In this document: in pieces, positions 20,641-33,103 of the stretch
Layout: the number at the start of each line of letters is the position of its first letter
Numbering within the stretch: the first letter of the stretch is position 1
From: Pestalotiopsis fici W106-1
Lineage: Eukaryota > Ascomycota > Sordariomycetes > Amphisphaeriales > Sporocadaceae
Reading direction: 5' to 3'
DNA length: 64,000 bases
Assembly: GCF_000516985.1 (NCBI RefSeq)
Contig: NW_006917094.1
Location: forward strand, 372,001 to 436,000
Notes under the pieces: model-generated
What the model saw: only the letters and a program-made list of their open reading frames with translations
The model's database searches: none
What the model was told of the DNA's origin: nothing
Program-made: the position numbers and the translations under genes

Positions 20641-23600
20641 CATCCTAGGATGTGTATTCTAAAGGCAGCGGAATTATTACACACAGCGAATGAATTGAAG
20701 ATGTTGATTGGACAAAATGACGTGGTCAGCCGTAATGAGCATATTGATTTCGAATATATCTCAGGAGAATTGACTTTTCAACGAGAAGACAAAGTCAATT
20801 AGGTAGATTGCATGTGATTTTACTGAATATCGGAGCTGTACGATCTCTGGTACTTGACAATGCCGCTGCATGTCAGAGTCATTGATCTAGGAACTTACAT
20901 CACGAAGCGACTATAACATTAATTCCTACACTATAAATAATAACGAACCGGCACTCGTCCAGACTTACTTGTGTCCTGCATTAATTAATAGCTCTATTTT
21001 GATGGAATGTCTCAACACAGACTTGCCTTTCCAATACAGTCAATCCCGATATGAAACAAGCATCACAAACTTGGTAGCCATATATTCGACCAGCCTCGAT
21101 ATGACGTTATTTCTAACAGACATGCAGCATGCAATGTCCAGACTGCGGTCGAAGAATGTTTTCAACCAAACATGTAGTTCAAGTTTATTCGTGCGTCTTC
21201 AACACAATTTCTGCATTTTAGAAACACACTTGACGCATACAATCAGCGTATTCCATGACTTGGACATGGTTGTCGAGCTTTTTCACTCCGTCTTTGATAT
21301 GGTCTCAATGCCTACAAGTAGTTCATTTGCGCACTTGAACAGACATGGATCGTAGATCACTTGGGAACCTTGGTGGATTCATTCATTAATTTCAGGGTCC
21401 AACGCTGTGGGCGTGGCCCGCCTATCGCGCACAGGGATTTGCCTCCAGCAGTAACATGTTGTATCGGACTTGATTTGGAAGGATGACAGCGAGGTCTTTG
21501 CTCGCTATGATCCCCTCATTCATATAAAATAAGTCCACAGATCAAATTCAACGCTTACGTTTGGCTCCAAGAGCATCCCTTTGAGGTTGTGTCAGAAACG
21601 ATATGATACCATGTACCAATGCTCAAGCATTTAGCTAACCATTAGCGAGATCGGTGAGCCAAAGTGTCAAGACGTCAAGTGGGATTCCACTGCGAACAAA
21701 AGAGAAAATTAGAGGGAGCCTTCACATCACAAGAGCAGGTCAGCAGAGATGTTAGCGTGTTGATTGTTGTGTTGAGGCCCGAATTATTTCCAGACGTGTG
21801 GAGTCAGGGTGCAGTGTCCCACCGTCTGGCATCCATATCTTTTACCCCATAACGTCGGAGGGAGGACTCACGATAGGCATTTTGACACGGGACTCAGCCT
21901 GTTTGGCGGTGGGCTGAAGGCTCTGGAGATGACTAAACACCGAATTTTTCCCAGGTTGCGAGCGACTTTTCTCTCATTTGCCAATCTACGATCAAATCGT
22001 CCAGAAACAGAAAATACTGTAGCCTGGGATGGATCTTCGTGAAAGTCAATTGCGCGGTTTGTGGCTGAGTTGCCTTTACCACGTAGTGACTGTGGCAAGC
22101 TAACTGCGGCCAACGCCACACGGGTTCTGTCGTTCTCCGTACGAGGCAATAGTAGTGTACAATACCAGTCTATTGTTGGCGAAGAGGCGACACAGACTTG
22201 CTTGCAGTGCTCTATTTTCGGAAGCCCTGCCAAGCTCGTGGGTCTTGGGATGGTAGGTATCTGACAGCAGCGCTAGGAACATCCCGAGGCAATTCTGGGT
22301 GCCTGTTTGGTCTTTTCTCGGGTGCACATGCTCGTAGGAATTACCCGCCCAATCACGGGAAGACGGCATCTGCAGTACAACTAGGTAGGAGATATGCAAA
22401 CGCTACCGAAAATTGCAGATACGCGCCGAGATAAGTCATTGGCATAGATTGTCGAACAAATCATTCTGTTGCACAGATGTTCAACGGATGCTTAGAGACT
22501 AACGATACGTTGCGACATGGTCGATCTGGTGACCCTACAAATCTACCTAGTATAACTCCCCACATACTTTTAATAGTGTTCTGTGACGTTGAGCCCAATA
22601 ACTGGCTGCATTGTTAGCGACGTACAGAACCAAATAAACCCGGCGTAGAACAAGATGGTGCATGTGAGACAGGTATCGAGTCATGGTCCCTGAAGATCAC
22701 TGGTTGATGTTTTGACCGACTGCCCCGTCTTGCCGTCTTGTCTTTTGCCTGTCCAACCCATTGGCGCAGAAGGGACTATCCGAATGCCCACGAAGCGCCG
22801 CATCATCAATTAAGGCTGAGCCGGCATTGGCAATGCATAGCGCTCAAACATGGTGGGCATACAGTAAGCAAAGCTCCTGGCTTTTCTTCTTCCCCCAAAC
22901 TTAAAAGGCGCTGTAGCGAAAGCGAAAGCCCTGCTGGGCTGATTGAGATGATCAAGACGCTTGTCTCGTCGCATGTGAAGCCATAATAACCTTGAGCAGA
23001 GATGATCTTAATCAATTGAATTTAGAGAATTGGTCAAAGATAGGGCGAACGACCACCATACTGGGCTCTCCAGGCAAGATTGTAATGACGACAGTCGTCG
23101 ATTAGCGAGGGAGTGGCCTGTTGGGTTGGGGCAAGAGCTTGAACGAGATTTCGGCGGAACGTGGAGAAGCAAAATACTACAGAAAAAAGCTTTGAGGCCT
23201 ATGTGATACGTTGTCTGGCCACTGCAGAATATGCATATTTGTCCGTGGACGAATGGGAGCTGTTTGGAGTATGGATATTGTGCGCAGATCCAGGCTTGAG
23301 GTTCGTGCGCTGTTGCTGTGCACCTACAAGCCTGAAGCTTGTCCACGGAGTACGGGAACAAGGCAATAGACGACCCAGTTTAAAAGGCGAGAAAAGCACG
23401 GTCAAGAACAACAATAACGACGTCACAGATTCACAGCCCGCCTTGGCTGAATGCGAGAGGCGTCATTTTTTCAGCAATTCAGGGTTCTGGCATTTTATCT
23501 CTGTATACAAGAGTAGGTACCTATATTACATTACACATATGCATATTTCTTTCCTTGCAATTACTCTGTAATGTAGCATATTAATTCGCCTTGGTTATTT

Positions 23601-24695
23601 ACTAGGTGTACTCTGTAGATGATGTACCAAACTAGAGGGCTTCCTACCGACATTACATGAATCCAGGGTCATGTAGGTACAAAACTCCCAAGCAAGCAAT
23701 GAAAAACGGTGTCGGGTCGTTTGTAATGGTTCCTGGGCTACCTCCAAAGTGAAGATCCGGCATCCCACCAGCTTCTTTTGGTAGCATGTAGCCGGCTTCC
23801 ATTCAGTGACAGCTTCCGCTAAGTCTCCGGGGGGCTTAGCGTGTGTGAGCCTCTTAATTTGAGCTCCGCTAGTTGCTGGGGAGGTCGCTGCGCCCACTCT
23901 TGTTGATCTGAAACACGACCGAAGACGATGTATTGTTCCTGTGATTTTGCATTAATGTCGTCCAAGTCTTAAGGAATGCCCCTGCTTTTGGTCCTTCCCC
24001 CCGCGCCCAACCTCATCAGAGTGAAACCCTCGACGTCAACCTCTTTCTCTCTCTATTGCCGCATTTTCCATATTGGCCGGCACAACTGACTGGTAATTCC
24101 CTACTCTCCTTGACCGATTCGCTCGTCTCAGCTCTGCTTTGACTTTTTGCACGAGTCTGAGACTGACAAGACCCTCAAAGAGAAGCAAGCCGGTCCGCGC
24201 CTCTTGCAAAACCATACAGAGAACACACGGACAGACGAGCTTTTTGGGAGATCGCCAGCCCACTTTCACAGCAATACTCCAAAGGTAGCACATCGTTGTC
24301 TGCTACGTTCCCATTGTTTGTCCTCTAATCTGCCCCATCCGAGCCAGTCGTTTTCTGTCTGTCTTGGCGCATTTCAACGACAAAGCGCCTATCATTACTA
24401 TTGACAGCGCCGTCTCCAATTCGCAACCACAACAACCACCACGCGATCACAACTGGGAGTGACTAACGCCGGGCCTCAACTCGCGCATTCCTCACAACTA
24501 CCGCGTTCGCCCACACCACACCTTCCGGCGAACCGTCACATTGCCTGCTGGCTTCGGACTAGGGGTCTCAGAATCAAGTCCTTGCGCCAGCAACGCAGAG
24601 ATTCGTCCAATACTTTCCCCATCCACACTTTCTCTAGTCCTTTGTTCCTGTCTGTCGGCCTTGAACACCCCTGCGTGTTAGCATAACCAGAAACC
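20641..24695. other. 4 kb gene-poor region, chitin synthase leader
   Basis: No supported gene. The last roughly 700 bases are C/T-rich (for example CTCTCTCTCTATT near 24047) and probably form the promoter and long 5' leader of the chitin synthase. The rest shows only short, unconvincing frames (the longest is about 128 codons at 20969 and lacks recognisable motifs). Confidence 0.5.
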
Positions 24696-27600
24696 ATGTC
24701 GTACAATCGGATAGGCAAGTTTCAACGTTCTCATGTTTGTCCCCATTCCTGTGGATCGAGATGTCACTGCCACTTTGGGCGGCCTGAATATGCCGAGGGC
24801 CCTCGATTCACTCCCACTCAAAGGTTCATGTGTCTACCCCCGACCGTGAATCACTTTATGCCCATTATTCGTCCATTTCAGAGACTTTATTTCTCGGACG
24901 CATCCAGCCTCACTTTCACTACATTCGCTCTTTGCATAGATCTTTCGTCATTGCTGTCCTGTGTCTAATCTTTATCCACTAGACGACGACTATTACGATC
25001 CTACTATGGACAGCCATAGGATAGGCGCTCCTCCGCGCCGAACTCCATCGCCGGGTCACCCACTCCAGCACGGATATCAGCTCGACGATGTCCCTTACGG
25101 TCATCCTGCTCCTTCGCATTCGAACCTCGATATCCCAACCGGCCCTGGCAGATATACACCAAGTGATAACCTGCCTCTGAACGCAGCTCACTCAATGACC
25201 GACCTGTCGCACTATGGCGGTGGTACGCCGCAACCACACTATGGAGGCTCAGAATATGGTGTTAACCCCGAGCAACACCACGATGCCTACTTCAACCAAT
25301 CCTATGAGCCAAACCCTACAGGCATGACGCCATATGATGAGCACCAGGGCTACCAACTGGACGATTCGCGGCCCATGCTACAGCAGAATGACTCCTATTC
25401 GCACGCGCAAGCGCAGGACCCGTACCGGGATGATCCTCGAGCTCAGCAACAGAACAACGGCGGTGGAATCAAGCGATGGAAGACTGTGAAGCAGGTGCTC
25501 TTGTACCGTGGAAACTTGGTTCTCGACTGCCCAATTCCTTCCAGATTGTTGAACCAGCTTCCTCACGGTGAGCGTGACGAGTTCACTCACATGCGATACA
25601 CAGCTGCGACTTGCGACCCCAAGGATTTCTACGATGAGAATTTCACCTTGCGCCAAAAGCTCTTCAGCAAGCCACGTCACACGGAACTCTTCATTGTTGT
25701 TACCATGTACAACGAAGATGATATCCTATTTGCGCGAACCATGGTTGGTGTTCTCAAGAATGTCGAATTCATGTGTAGTCGCAAAGAGAGCAAGACCTGG
25801 GGTCCCGACGCTTGGAAGAAGATTGTGGTCTGTGTCGTCAGTGATGGTCGAGGCAAGATCAACCCGCGAACAAGAGCTCTCCTTGCTGGTATGGGCGTTT
25901 ACCAGGACGGTATTGCCAAGCAGCAAGTCAACGGCAAGGATGTCACTGCCCACATTTACGAGTACACAACACAAGTCGGCATGACCATCAAAAATGATGT
26001 GGTTCAGCTCATTCCTAAGAAGCAGCCCGTGCAGATGCTGTTCTGTTTGAAGGAGAAGAACCAGAAAAAAATCAACTCCCACAGATGGTTCTTCCAGGCA
26101 TTTGGCCGGGTCCTTGATCCCAACATTTGTGTCCTGATCGACGCAGGAACCCGACCTGGAGGTAACTCTATCTACCACTTGTGGAAGGCCTTTGACCTGG
26201 AGCCCATGTGCGCTGGAGCTTGTGGTGAGATCAAGGCCATGTTGGGAACTGGTGGCAAGCATCTACTCAACCCCCTGGTTGCAACGCAAAACTTCGAGTA
26301 CAAGATGAGTAACATCCTCGACAAGCCTCTGGAGTCGGCCTTTGGATTTATTTCCGTCTTGCCTGGTGCTTTCTCCGCCTACCGATATGTAGCACTGCAG
26401 AACGACAAGAACGGTCAAGGTCCACTGGAGAAGTACTTCAAGGGTGAAACTCTCCACGGTGCCGGTGCTGGTGTTTTCACAGCCAACATGTACCTCGCCG
26501 AGGATCGTATTCTTTGCTTCGAACTCGTCACGAAGCGCAACTGCCACTGGATCCTGCAATACGTCAAATCAGCTACTGGTGAGACCGATGTACCAGACAC
26601 GGTGACGGAGCTGATTCTGCAGCGTCGTCGTTGGTTGAACGGTTCATTCTTCGCCGCCATCTATGCCATTGCCCACTTCTATGAATTCTTCCGATCCGAC
26701 CATTCATTCTTCCGCAAGATCATGTTCTTCGTCGAGTTCATCTTCCAGACCGTCAACATGATCTTTGCTTGGTTCGCTATTGGCAACTTCTTCCTCGTAT
26801 TCAAAATTCTGACGACGAGTTTGGGCGGAGACGATCTTCTGGGTAATGTCGGTGTTATCCTTGGTGTCGTTTTCGAATGGTTCTACGGTATCTCCTTGAT
26901 GGCCTGTTTCGTGCTCTCCCTGGGCAATCGTCCTGCTGGATCCGGCAAGCTCTATACCGCCATGGTGCTCTTCTGGTCTGTGATTATGATGTAAGAAACT
27001 ACTCTGCCCTTTCTTCACTTGACTTAGCTTGTACTAACACAACTCCAGCTACCTCACCTTTGCTGCTGTTTTCATTGCAGTGAAGGCTGTGCAGGCACAA
27101 GTTGCCACTGGGTTCAATATCTCCGATCTGTTCCAGAATAAGGTCTTCTCTTCGCTCATCGTCTCCACGCTGTCGACCTACGGATTGTGGTTGATTGCAT
27201 CACTGATGATGTTTGACCCGTGGCACATGATCACATCATTCCTGCAGTACCTGCTCTTGACGCCTACTTACACCAACGTCCTCAACGTCTATGCTTTCTG
27301 CAACACACACGATATCTCCTGGGGTACCAAGGGAGACGACAAGGCCGAGTCTTTGCCAAGTGTCGATACCAAGGATGGCAAGGGTAAGACCGATTTGCCC
27401 GACGATGGTGATCTTAATGCGGCATACGAGCGTGAGCTTGCCGTCTTCTCGAAGAAGCACGTCGAGCCAAAGAAGGACCCCACTGAGGCCCAAATTGCCG
27501 AGGCGCAAATGGATTACTACCGATGGATCCGAACCCTGGTCGTTCTCATTTGGATGATCTCCAACTTTGGTCTCTGCGCCTTGGTTCTCAGCACAGCTGG

Positions 27601-27754
27601 TCTCGAGGAACTCAGCACGAGTGCAGACGAGGATACCGATGCCCGTGCCTCAGTCTACATGACTGTCGTCTTGTGGAGTGTGGCTGTTCTCAGTGCATTC
27701 AAGTTCATTGGTGCATTGTGGTTCCTCATTGTGCGCATGTTCCGCGGTGTATAG
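24696..27754 (+). CDS. Chitin synthase, probably class III
   Basis: Three exons (24696-24714, 24983-26990, 27049-27754) encode 910 aa. The enzyme polymerises UDP-GlcNAc into chitin at the plasma membrane. After a 160-residue Pro/Gln/Tyr-rich tail come the CHS domain motifs: [22 protein letters not shown] (near residue 511) and the catalytic QRRRWLNGS (near 552), then about seven membrane segments and a C-terminal RMFRGV. The C-terminal sequence and the short tail resemble class III (chs1/chsB-type) enzymes, which are specific to filamentous fungi; class I or II is less likely. The 19-nt first exon is inferred: its ATG is in a good context, but the intron would use a GC donor (GCAAGT) and be 268 nt long. 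The second intron (58 nt, with CTAAC) is standard. Confidence 0.9.
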
Positions 27755-30700
27755 ATGCCGCTGCACGTACTCGTGTTTATTTCACTTTTTTACGATCTTC
27801 ACCTTATACCCATTTTCATGCCAGATTACGAATGTTTAAAAGAAAGCAGACTTATGGCAGCGGTTCAATAGTGCTTGGGTTCAATGTGGCCCTTTGATTC
27901 CTGGATAAAATTTCATTTCGGAGGGTATGACGCGTCCTTGATGGATGTATCTGCCCAATGTGTCATACAATGACCATCTTCTTGCCGTTGCATTTTCATG
28001 GAGTACTGGGCACTTATAATTCCTGAAATGTAAAACCTTATTACGTTGCCTTTTATCATCTGCATCAGATTGTGTGATATCGTGTCGTTTGTGTGTTTGA
28101 CTGTGTAGCATCAACTTGGACAAGTAAGTCACACATGAATATTTACAAAATGTAAGAAAAGTCACCATGAAAGCAAGTCCATAACGATATGATTTGCCAG
28201 CCTTGAAAAGGGGAAACGCCAAGATTTTGGTAGAACAGCGTGGGCATGAATCGCCATTCACGTGTTTGTATTCCACGCCATAGGGGCAGCCAATGTTCCG
28301 AACAATTGTCTGCCTGCGAAACAAACGTCGAGTCACAGCCAGGTCGGATGGAGTCTGAATGTTGCTTGACAAGCTGCTCGGAAGGAAATCTACTCACCTA
28401 AGTCCCTGGATAGAGCAACTTGTGTTTTCATGGAGTGGAAAATGCCTCCGAGTCATCGAGTTCTTTGGTAACTCAAGTATTTAAACATCGCATCCGCAGT
28501 CTTTCTGGCGTCGAACTCCACCTCCCAATGATCCTTATAAACCATGTTCGTTCATTTCAACCACCCGCTTTGAGCTACAAAGTGGCTTTGACCTCATTGC
28601 CATGTCAAAGGTTCAGACTAGGTGATTGAAGGCTTGTATCCCTTCTATTGTGATGACGATAATTATAATGATTACACCTGTTCAGAGTGGTTTGAAGACC
28701 TTAGGGGAACGGCGGTGACACAACGCCACTGAGTACCCCTTTTCTCCGTACAGATCCCACACCAATGATTCAAAAAGCCTCGAAGGCACCTTGCTTAGCA
28801 TCAGCTTTGGTGTATGAAAGCGCCCCTTTCCATGTAATGGTTTGGTGGCTTGCTTGCTTGCAGTCGAAATACAGAGACGTGACTCTTAACTCCTATCATC
28901 GACAAGAAGCCAATCAAGAGTTTCAATACCCATGATTACCAAGAGTCATCTGTGACCATATCCTCGCTGAGCAGATACATCCACGCCATGGACATGGAGG
29001 ACGCAGTGATCTCCGTGATTGGGCCTGCCAACAGGCCATAAAGGTGTGTCCAGGTTCATCGCCCCAGCTAGAGGCAATCAACCACCTGAAGCCAGCTTCG
29101 GGACTTATTAAATAGCTGCTTCCACAGCTGGTGCAATGCCCATTTCCCAAGCCAGTCCCCGAGCTAAGGGTATAGGCAGCGCATTTCTTTCTGAAGTCGA
29201 CGACAGCGAAGACGACAGCGAAGACGACAGCGAAGACGACAGCGAAGACGACAGCGAAGACGACAGCGAAGACGACAGCAAAGACGACAGCAAAGACGAC
29301 ATGTTAAGTGACTCCTTCTTACTTCACGACTAAGCATACCCGACGCTTCGCAGACTAGAGCAGAGCCACCAACGACACGTCGCCTGCTTGGATCAGCACG
29401 GCGTTTATCCTCGATAAATCCAATACAGCTTGAGCGTTGAATCGTCTCGTCCATGATCCATGGAGCCTGTGCACAAAATGCTGCGTGAGTTCAGCTACTT
29501 CCCTTTCCACGCGTATCCGCATGACCTTTGCTTTCCGCTCCTCCCGTCTCTGGCCTTTCATCCACGTTACTGACATTATTCGTTACAGTCACATCCTATA
29601 TTACACTAATCTTCCAGCCACGGCAATCGTCGGCCCCCTCTCATTGTTAACGGGCCAAGCTCTGGTGGCGCAACAAGCGCATACGTAGCATTGGAATCCA
29701 ACATGTTACGAAAGCGTCCTAGCGAACATGTTCAAGTTACTTTACTAGAGTCCGTTTTACGCGAATTCTCTATCGATGAAGCACGCTGAACGGCAATGTC
29801 CAAAGATCATATTATCATCAAGTTTAATAACTCGTTGGCAAGTAGCCATAAGACTTGGCAAAGTCTCATGCTTGCGTCTCTTGCGAAAAAGTACCATAAT
29901 TCCCGAACCATCCATTCGTCACGACAGATATAGACAAATACGTCCAGACATTGCGTATTGAGAAGCTAAACGGATACACTGCTACCTGAGCCTTCATGAA
30001 GCAGCTCTTTCACAAATGCCTCTGGTACTACCTAGTTTATTTACTCAGCAGATGACGCCAATCGCGTAGGGAGAGTCATCTGGACCTACCCTTACTGTGG
30101 CAAGATGTGCAAGTCCCCATAAGTGGTCAGTATGGATAACGTTTCCATAATGAATTGAATCAAATGCCGCTTTCAACGCAACTGGCATTACATGCTCTGA
30201 ATCAACCGCCAACGTGGTTTTGGTGTTGTACCCAACGAAACCCGCGCACCTGCGAACCTATTTTTGGCCATATTCACACAATTCCCTCATAAGACTGGAT
30301 CTGGAAAGTCAGAGACTCTGGCCACACAGTTTGATAAGAAGCTACATAAAGATGCCGAGCATCTGTGCTTCATTCGACAAAAGGCCTGCATTTGCCGTAT
30401 CGATAAACCTACGCCTCGTGTAATTGGGTACAAACCAGTCCAAAACACCTTTGAACAACCTTCTTGATATGGAGACGATGAACCGACTCCAAGGCTATAG
30501 CATGGAAGACGATGGATAGTGGTACGGATACATTAGGAGAATGTGTGCACCACAGTTTGCATCTACCGCGCAAATGTTTGTGCTTACACGTACAAGTGTC
30601 AGCATTATCTCGCCAACAGAGATGAGGTCATGCATGGCCAATCAGACCATCAAGGAGATCTTGCAGAAAAGGTGTTGGTTTCACTAGATACCAAGATTTA

Positions 30701-31903
30701 TCTGTACCCAAATGTCAGACGCACTGCTCCAAGACAAGGGCCACGACTGGTGTCCCTTCCGATGACGGTGTTTATCCTGTCAGGCACGAATTATGATAGA
30801 ATGTATGACTACAGAGGGAGCATATTTAGATCATCTTCTGGAGATGGATCACTAGAACACAAGATAGTTCTCAGCACAGGCTCTTCAACTACTCCCTGCT
30901 TCCTCGTCGGATCAAGGAGAAGTGACTCGGGGAGATAGGGTGTCTCATTACGTTTTGTCCCAAAGGTAGACCACTAAATCCCGACAGAATAGACTCGATG
31001 CGAGTATTTCAATCCCCGTCTTTTTTCCCATGTGTAATTGAAGTTGGATACGGCAAGATTTCGTCTGCTTTACTCGCGCCTCCGAACCTTTGGACAATTC
31101 CTCTGCTCTCCCCGCCAGAAGGCGGAATTGGCTATGCCATAAAATTTGGCCGAGTTGCAATTACCCCCTCTGCTCCTCTACGACAGCCCTGCTACTGGAG
31201 ATCCTCGATTCGCTAGCAAAGATTATCGTCGAGTGGATTCACGGGGGCACTAATGAAATGTTCCCGCGTTGCGGATTGCTTTCCGGTTGAGAATCAGCTC
31301 CACATATATGGAGTAGACTGTTTTGGAAGTTCCATCCACCGTCGAGCCCCAAAGCCCAGGCACACACTTGACTCGGCATGCTTGTCAAAGAGAGTCCACG
31401 GGCTGCATTACGTACTCAAATCGCCGGTGCCATGGGCGCAATCTGGCTTTCATTTATTCCCGATCCTCCCATGCTACCTTTCTGGGTCTTTCATCTCGCC
31501 GGCACAGCGGTGCCATCTTGCCGGCCAACCAGACACCAGACGATTGAGAACGGGCACTGCAGACTGTAAAGTACTTCGTGCGGCTATTCGACGTGGGGGC
31601 AAGCGGCCGAAAATCTGTGGCGATCACTCGCGCGGTGCAAATCCTCCGAATATGCTTTGCCTATGGACACGGCAGTAGCCAAACGCCAATCGAGGTTCGG
31701 GTTTCCAGACTGTACAGAGTAGCTAGCGACTATGCTGTAACATGGAACGTATGCTTGACTTGTTGTCCTTGCGGATAGAATGTATATTTTGAGGATTGAC
31801 ATTAAGTCTAGAGAAGTAAAGGTGATGGTACAAAGAGAATTAAATAATATTGTCGAGATAACTCCACATGAAAGTATGTAGGATGAGAGCGACAGAATGA
31901 GGG
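27755..31903. other. 4.1 kb gene-poor region
   Basis: Convergent 3' side of the chitin synthase and the SAT4-type gene. Apart from the minisatellite at 29199-29294, no gene, RNA or element was recognised. Frames are short and have no sensible starts. Confidence 0.5.
29199..29294. repeat. 12-bp minisatellite, eight units
   Basis: Eight direct copies of GACGACAGCGAA, the last two with AAA in place of GAA, are followed by a half unit. The plus strand reads (DDSE)n inside a small ATG-started frame of 65 codons (29136-29333), and the minus strand reads Ser/Leu. Near-perfect units imply recent expansion. Whether the small acidic frame is a gene is unknown. Confidence 0.9.
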
Positions 31904-33103
31904 TCAGTTTCCGGCCTGATGCTGCGCACTGCAATTCGACGAGGTTTCGCCGCCCATGTCCCGCAACTTGATAAAACTGTCGTGCTGTTTATTTTGTCTT
32001 CCGAAACTCATGGTCCCCGACTCGCCCCGGTCTCCTGTCCTCTGGTTGGACTCGTATCCAGTGCGTCGGTTCCGCGACCTCAGACAGCTCAAAAGTGGTC
32101 CTAGCACAGGAAGACTGACGCAAAGTATTGCCAGGTTGGGTTCAATCGTCGAGAGGAAATCGGCATATATCATGGTCCCGGTAAGGTTGTTTGTAAGATC
32201 GACATTGAGGAGCGAGACGATACGACAGATACCGACGATTGACGTCCTATAACTCGTTAGTCAAATCAGAGAGTAGATTAGCAAAGCCAAAACATACAAG
32301 ATACCGATGAGAAAGATGGCAATGACTCCAATCTTTGCCCTAGTCTTCATCTGAAGGGTCCAGATGGTGTGTATGGGAAGGAAAAATATCAACACATCGG
32401 TGATAATGTTGAAAGCGCCAATGGCGATGAAGCTGCCGACTTGGTCGCCGCAGGTGCCGGGGACGGTTGGGTCGTAGGTTGCGGCAAACGGGCGACAAAT
32501 CAGGAACACTTGGAGGATATTGCCGACGGACCACAGTAGCACAAAGGCGATGACGTATTTTGTGACTTTCTTCAATCTCGGGTTGACAAACATTCGAAGG
32601 TAGAAGCATAGAACCGATAATTTGATGGAGCTTATAGAGGTTGCGTATATTAATTCGTAGGCGACGAGAAGCTGGTGCTGGTAAGTATTTGTCTTGGTGG
32701 AATATTATAATGGCTCGACTTACCCTAAGAATCACACCAATATTGACAGCGACCTCTGTCAGGGGATATCCGATACCCATTGGCAACCCTGACAAACATT
32801 GTTAGTCGACTCTCAGGATATAAAAATGACGTTGATGCCATACAAAGACCTTGGATTATCAACATGCCTACTCCTTGAGGCTGTGGTTGCTGTTGTTAGT
32901 GAAAGTCATCAATTATTGGACGCTTGATAACGTACAGCAGAAATGAGAATGAGAGCATCATCCCATCCAAGGCCCGTCTTGTACGCCAATCTGGTGTACA
33001 CTCGAAGGCCAACAACGCATATCGCAAGCGAAGTCAAAACACAGTTGAAGATGAAATGGGCCTTGACGATTGGCAGGACGGGGAACTCTTCCACGGCGAG
33101 CAT
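31904..33103 (-). CDS. SAT4/rhodopsin-domain integral membrane protein
   Basis: Five exons on the minus strand (33103-32936, 32889-32850, 32788-32724, 32677-32298, 32246-31904) give 331 aa. The pattern matches the fungal SAT4 (rhodopsin-like, PTH11-related) family: a first helix, then TGLGWDDALIL, YELIYATSISSIKLSVLCFYLR, VGNILQVFLICRPFAATYD with GTC, GAFNIITDVLIFFLPIHTIW, and SLLNVDLTNNLTG with IEPNLAILCVSLP before a polar tail. Seven helices are usual. The second helix is weak in this model (QPQPQ falls inside it), so the exon 1/2 junction may be mis-set or the gene may be slightly damaged. Intron 2 uses a poor donor (GTCTTT). Members act as presumed receptors or membrane sensors; no ligand can be given. 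Confidence 0.75.

Noticed and set aside
20969..21355. 128-codon frame in the gap before the chitin synthase
   Set aside because: No recognisable motif, composition like non-coding DNA, and no support from splice or promoter signals.
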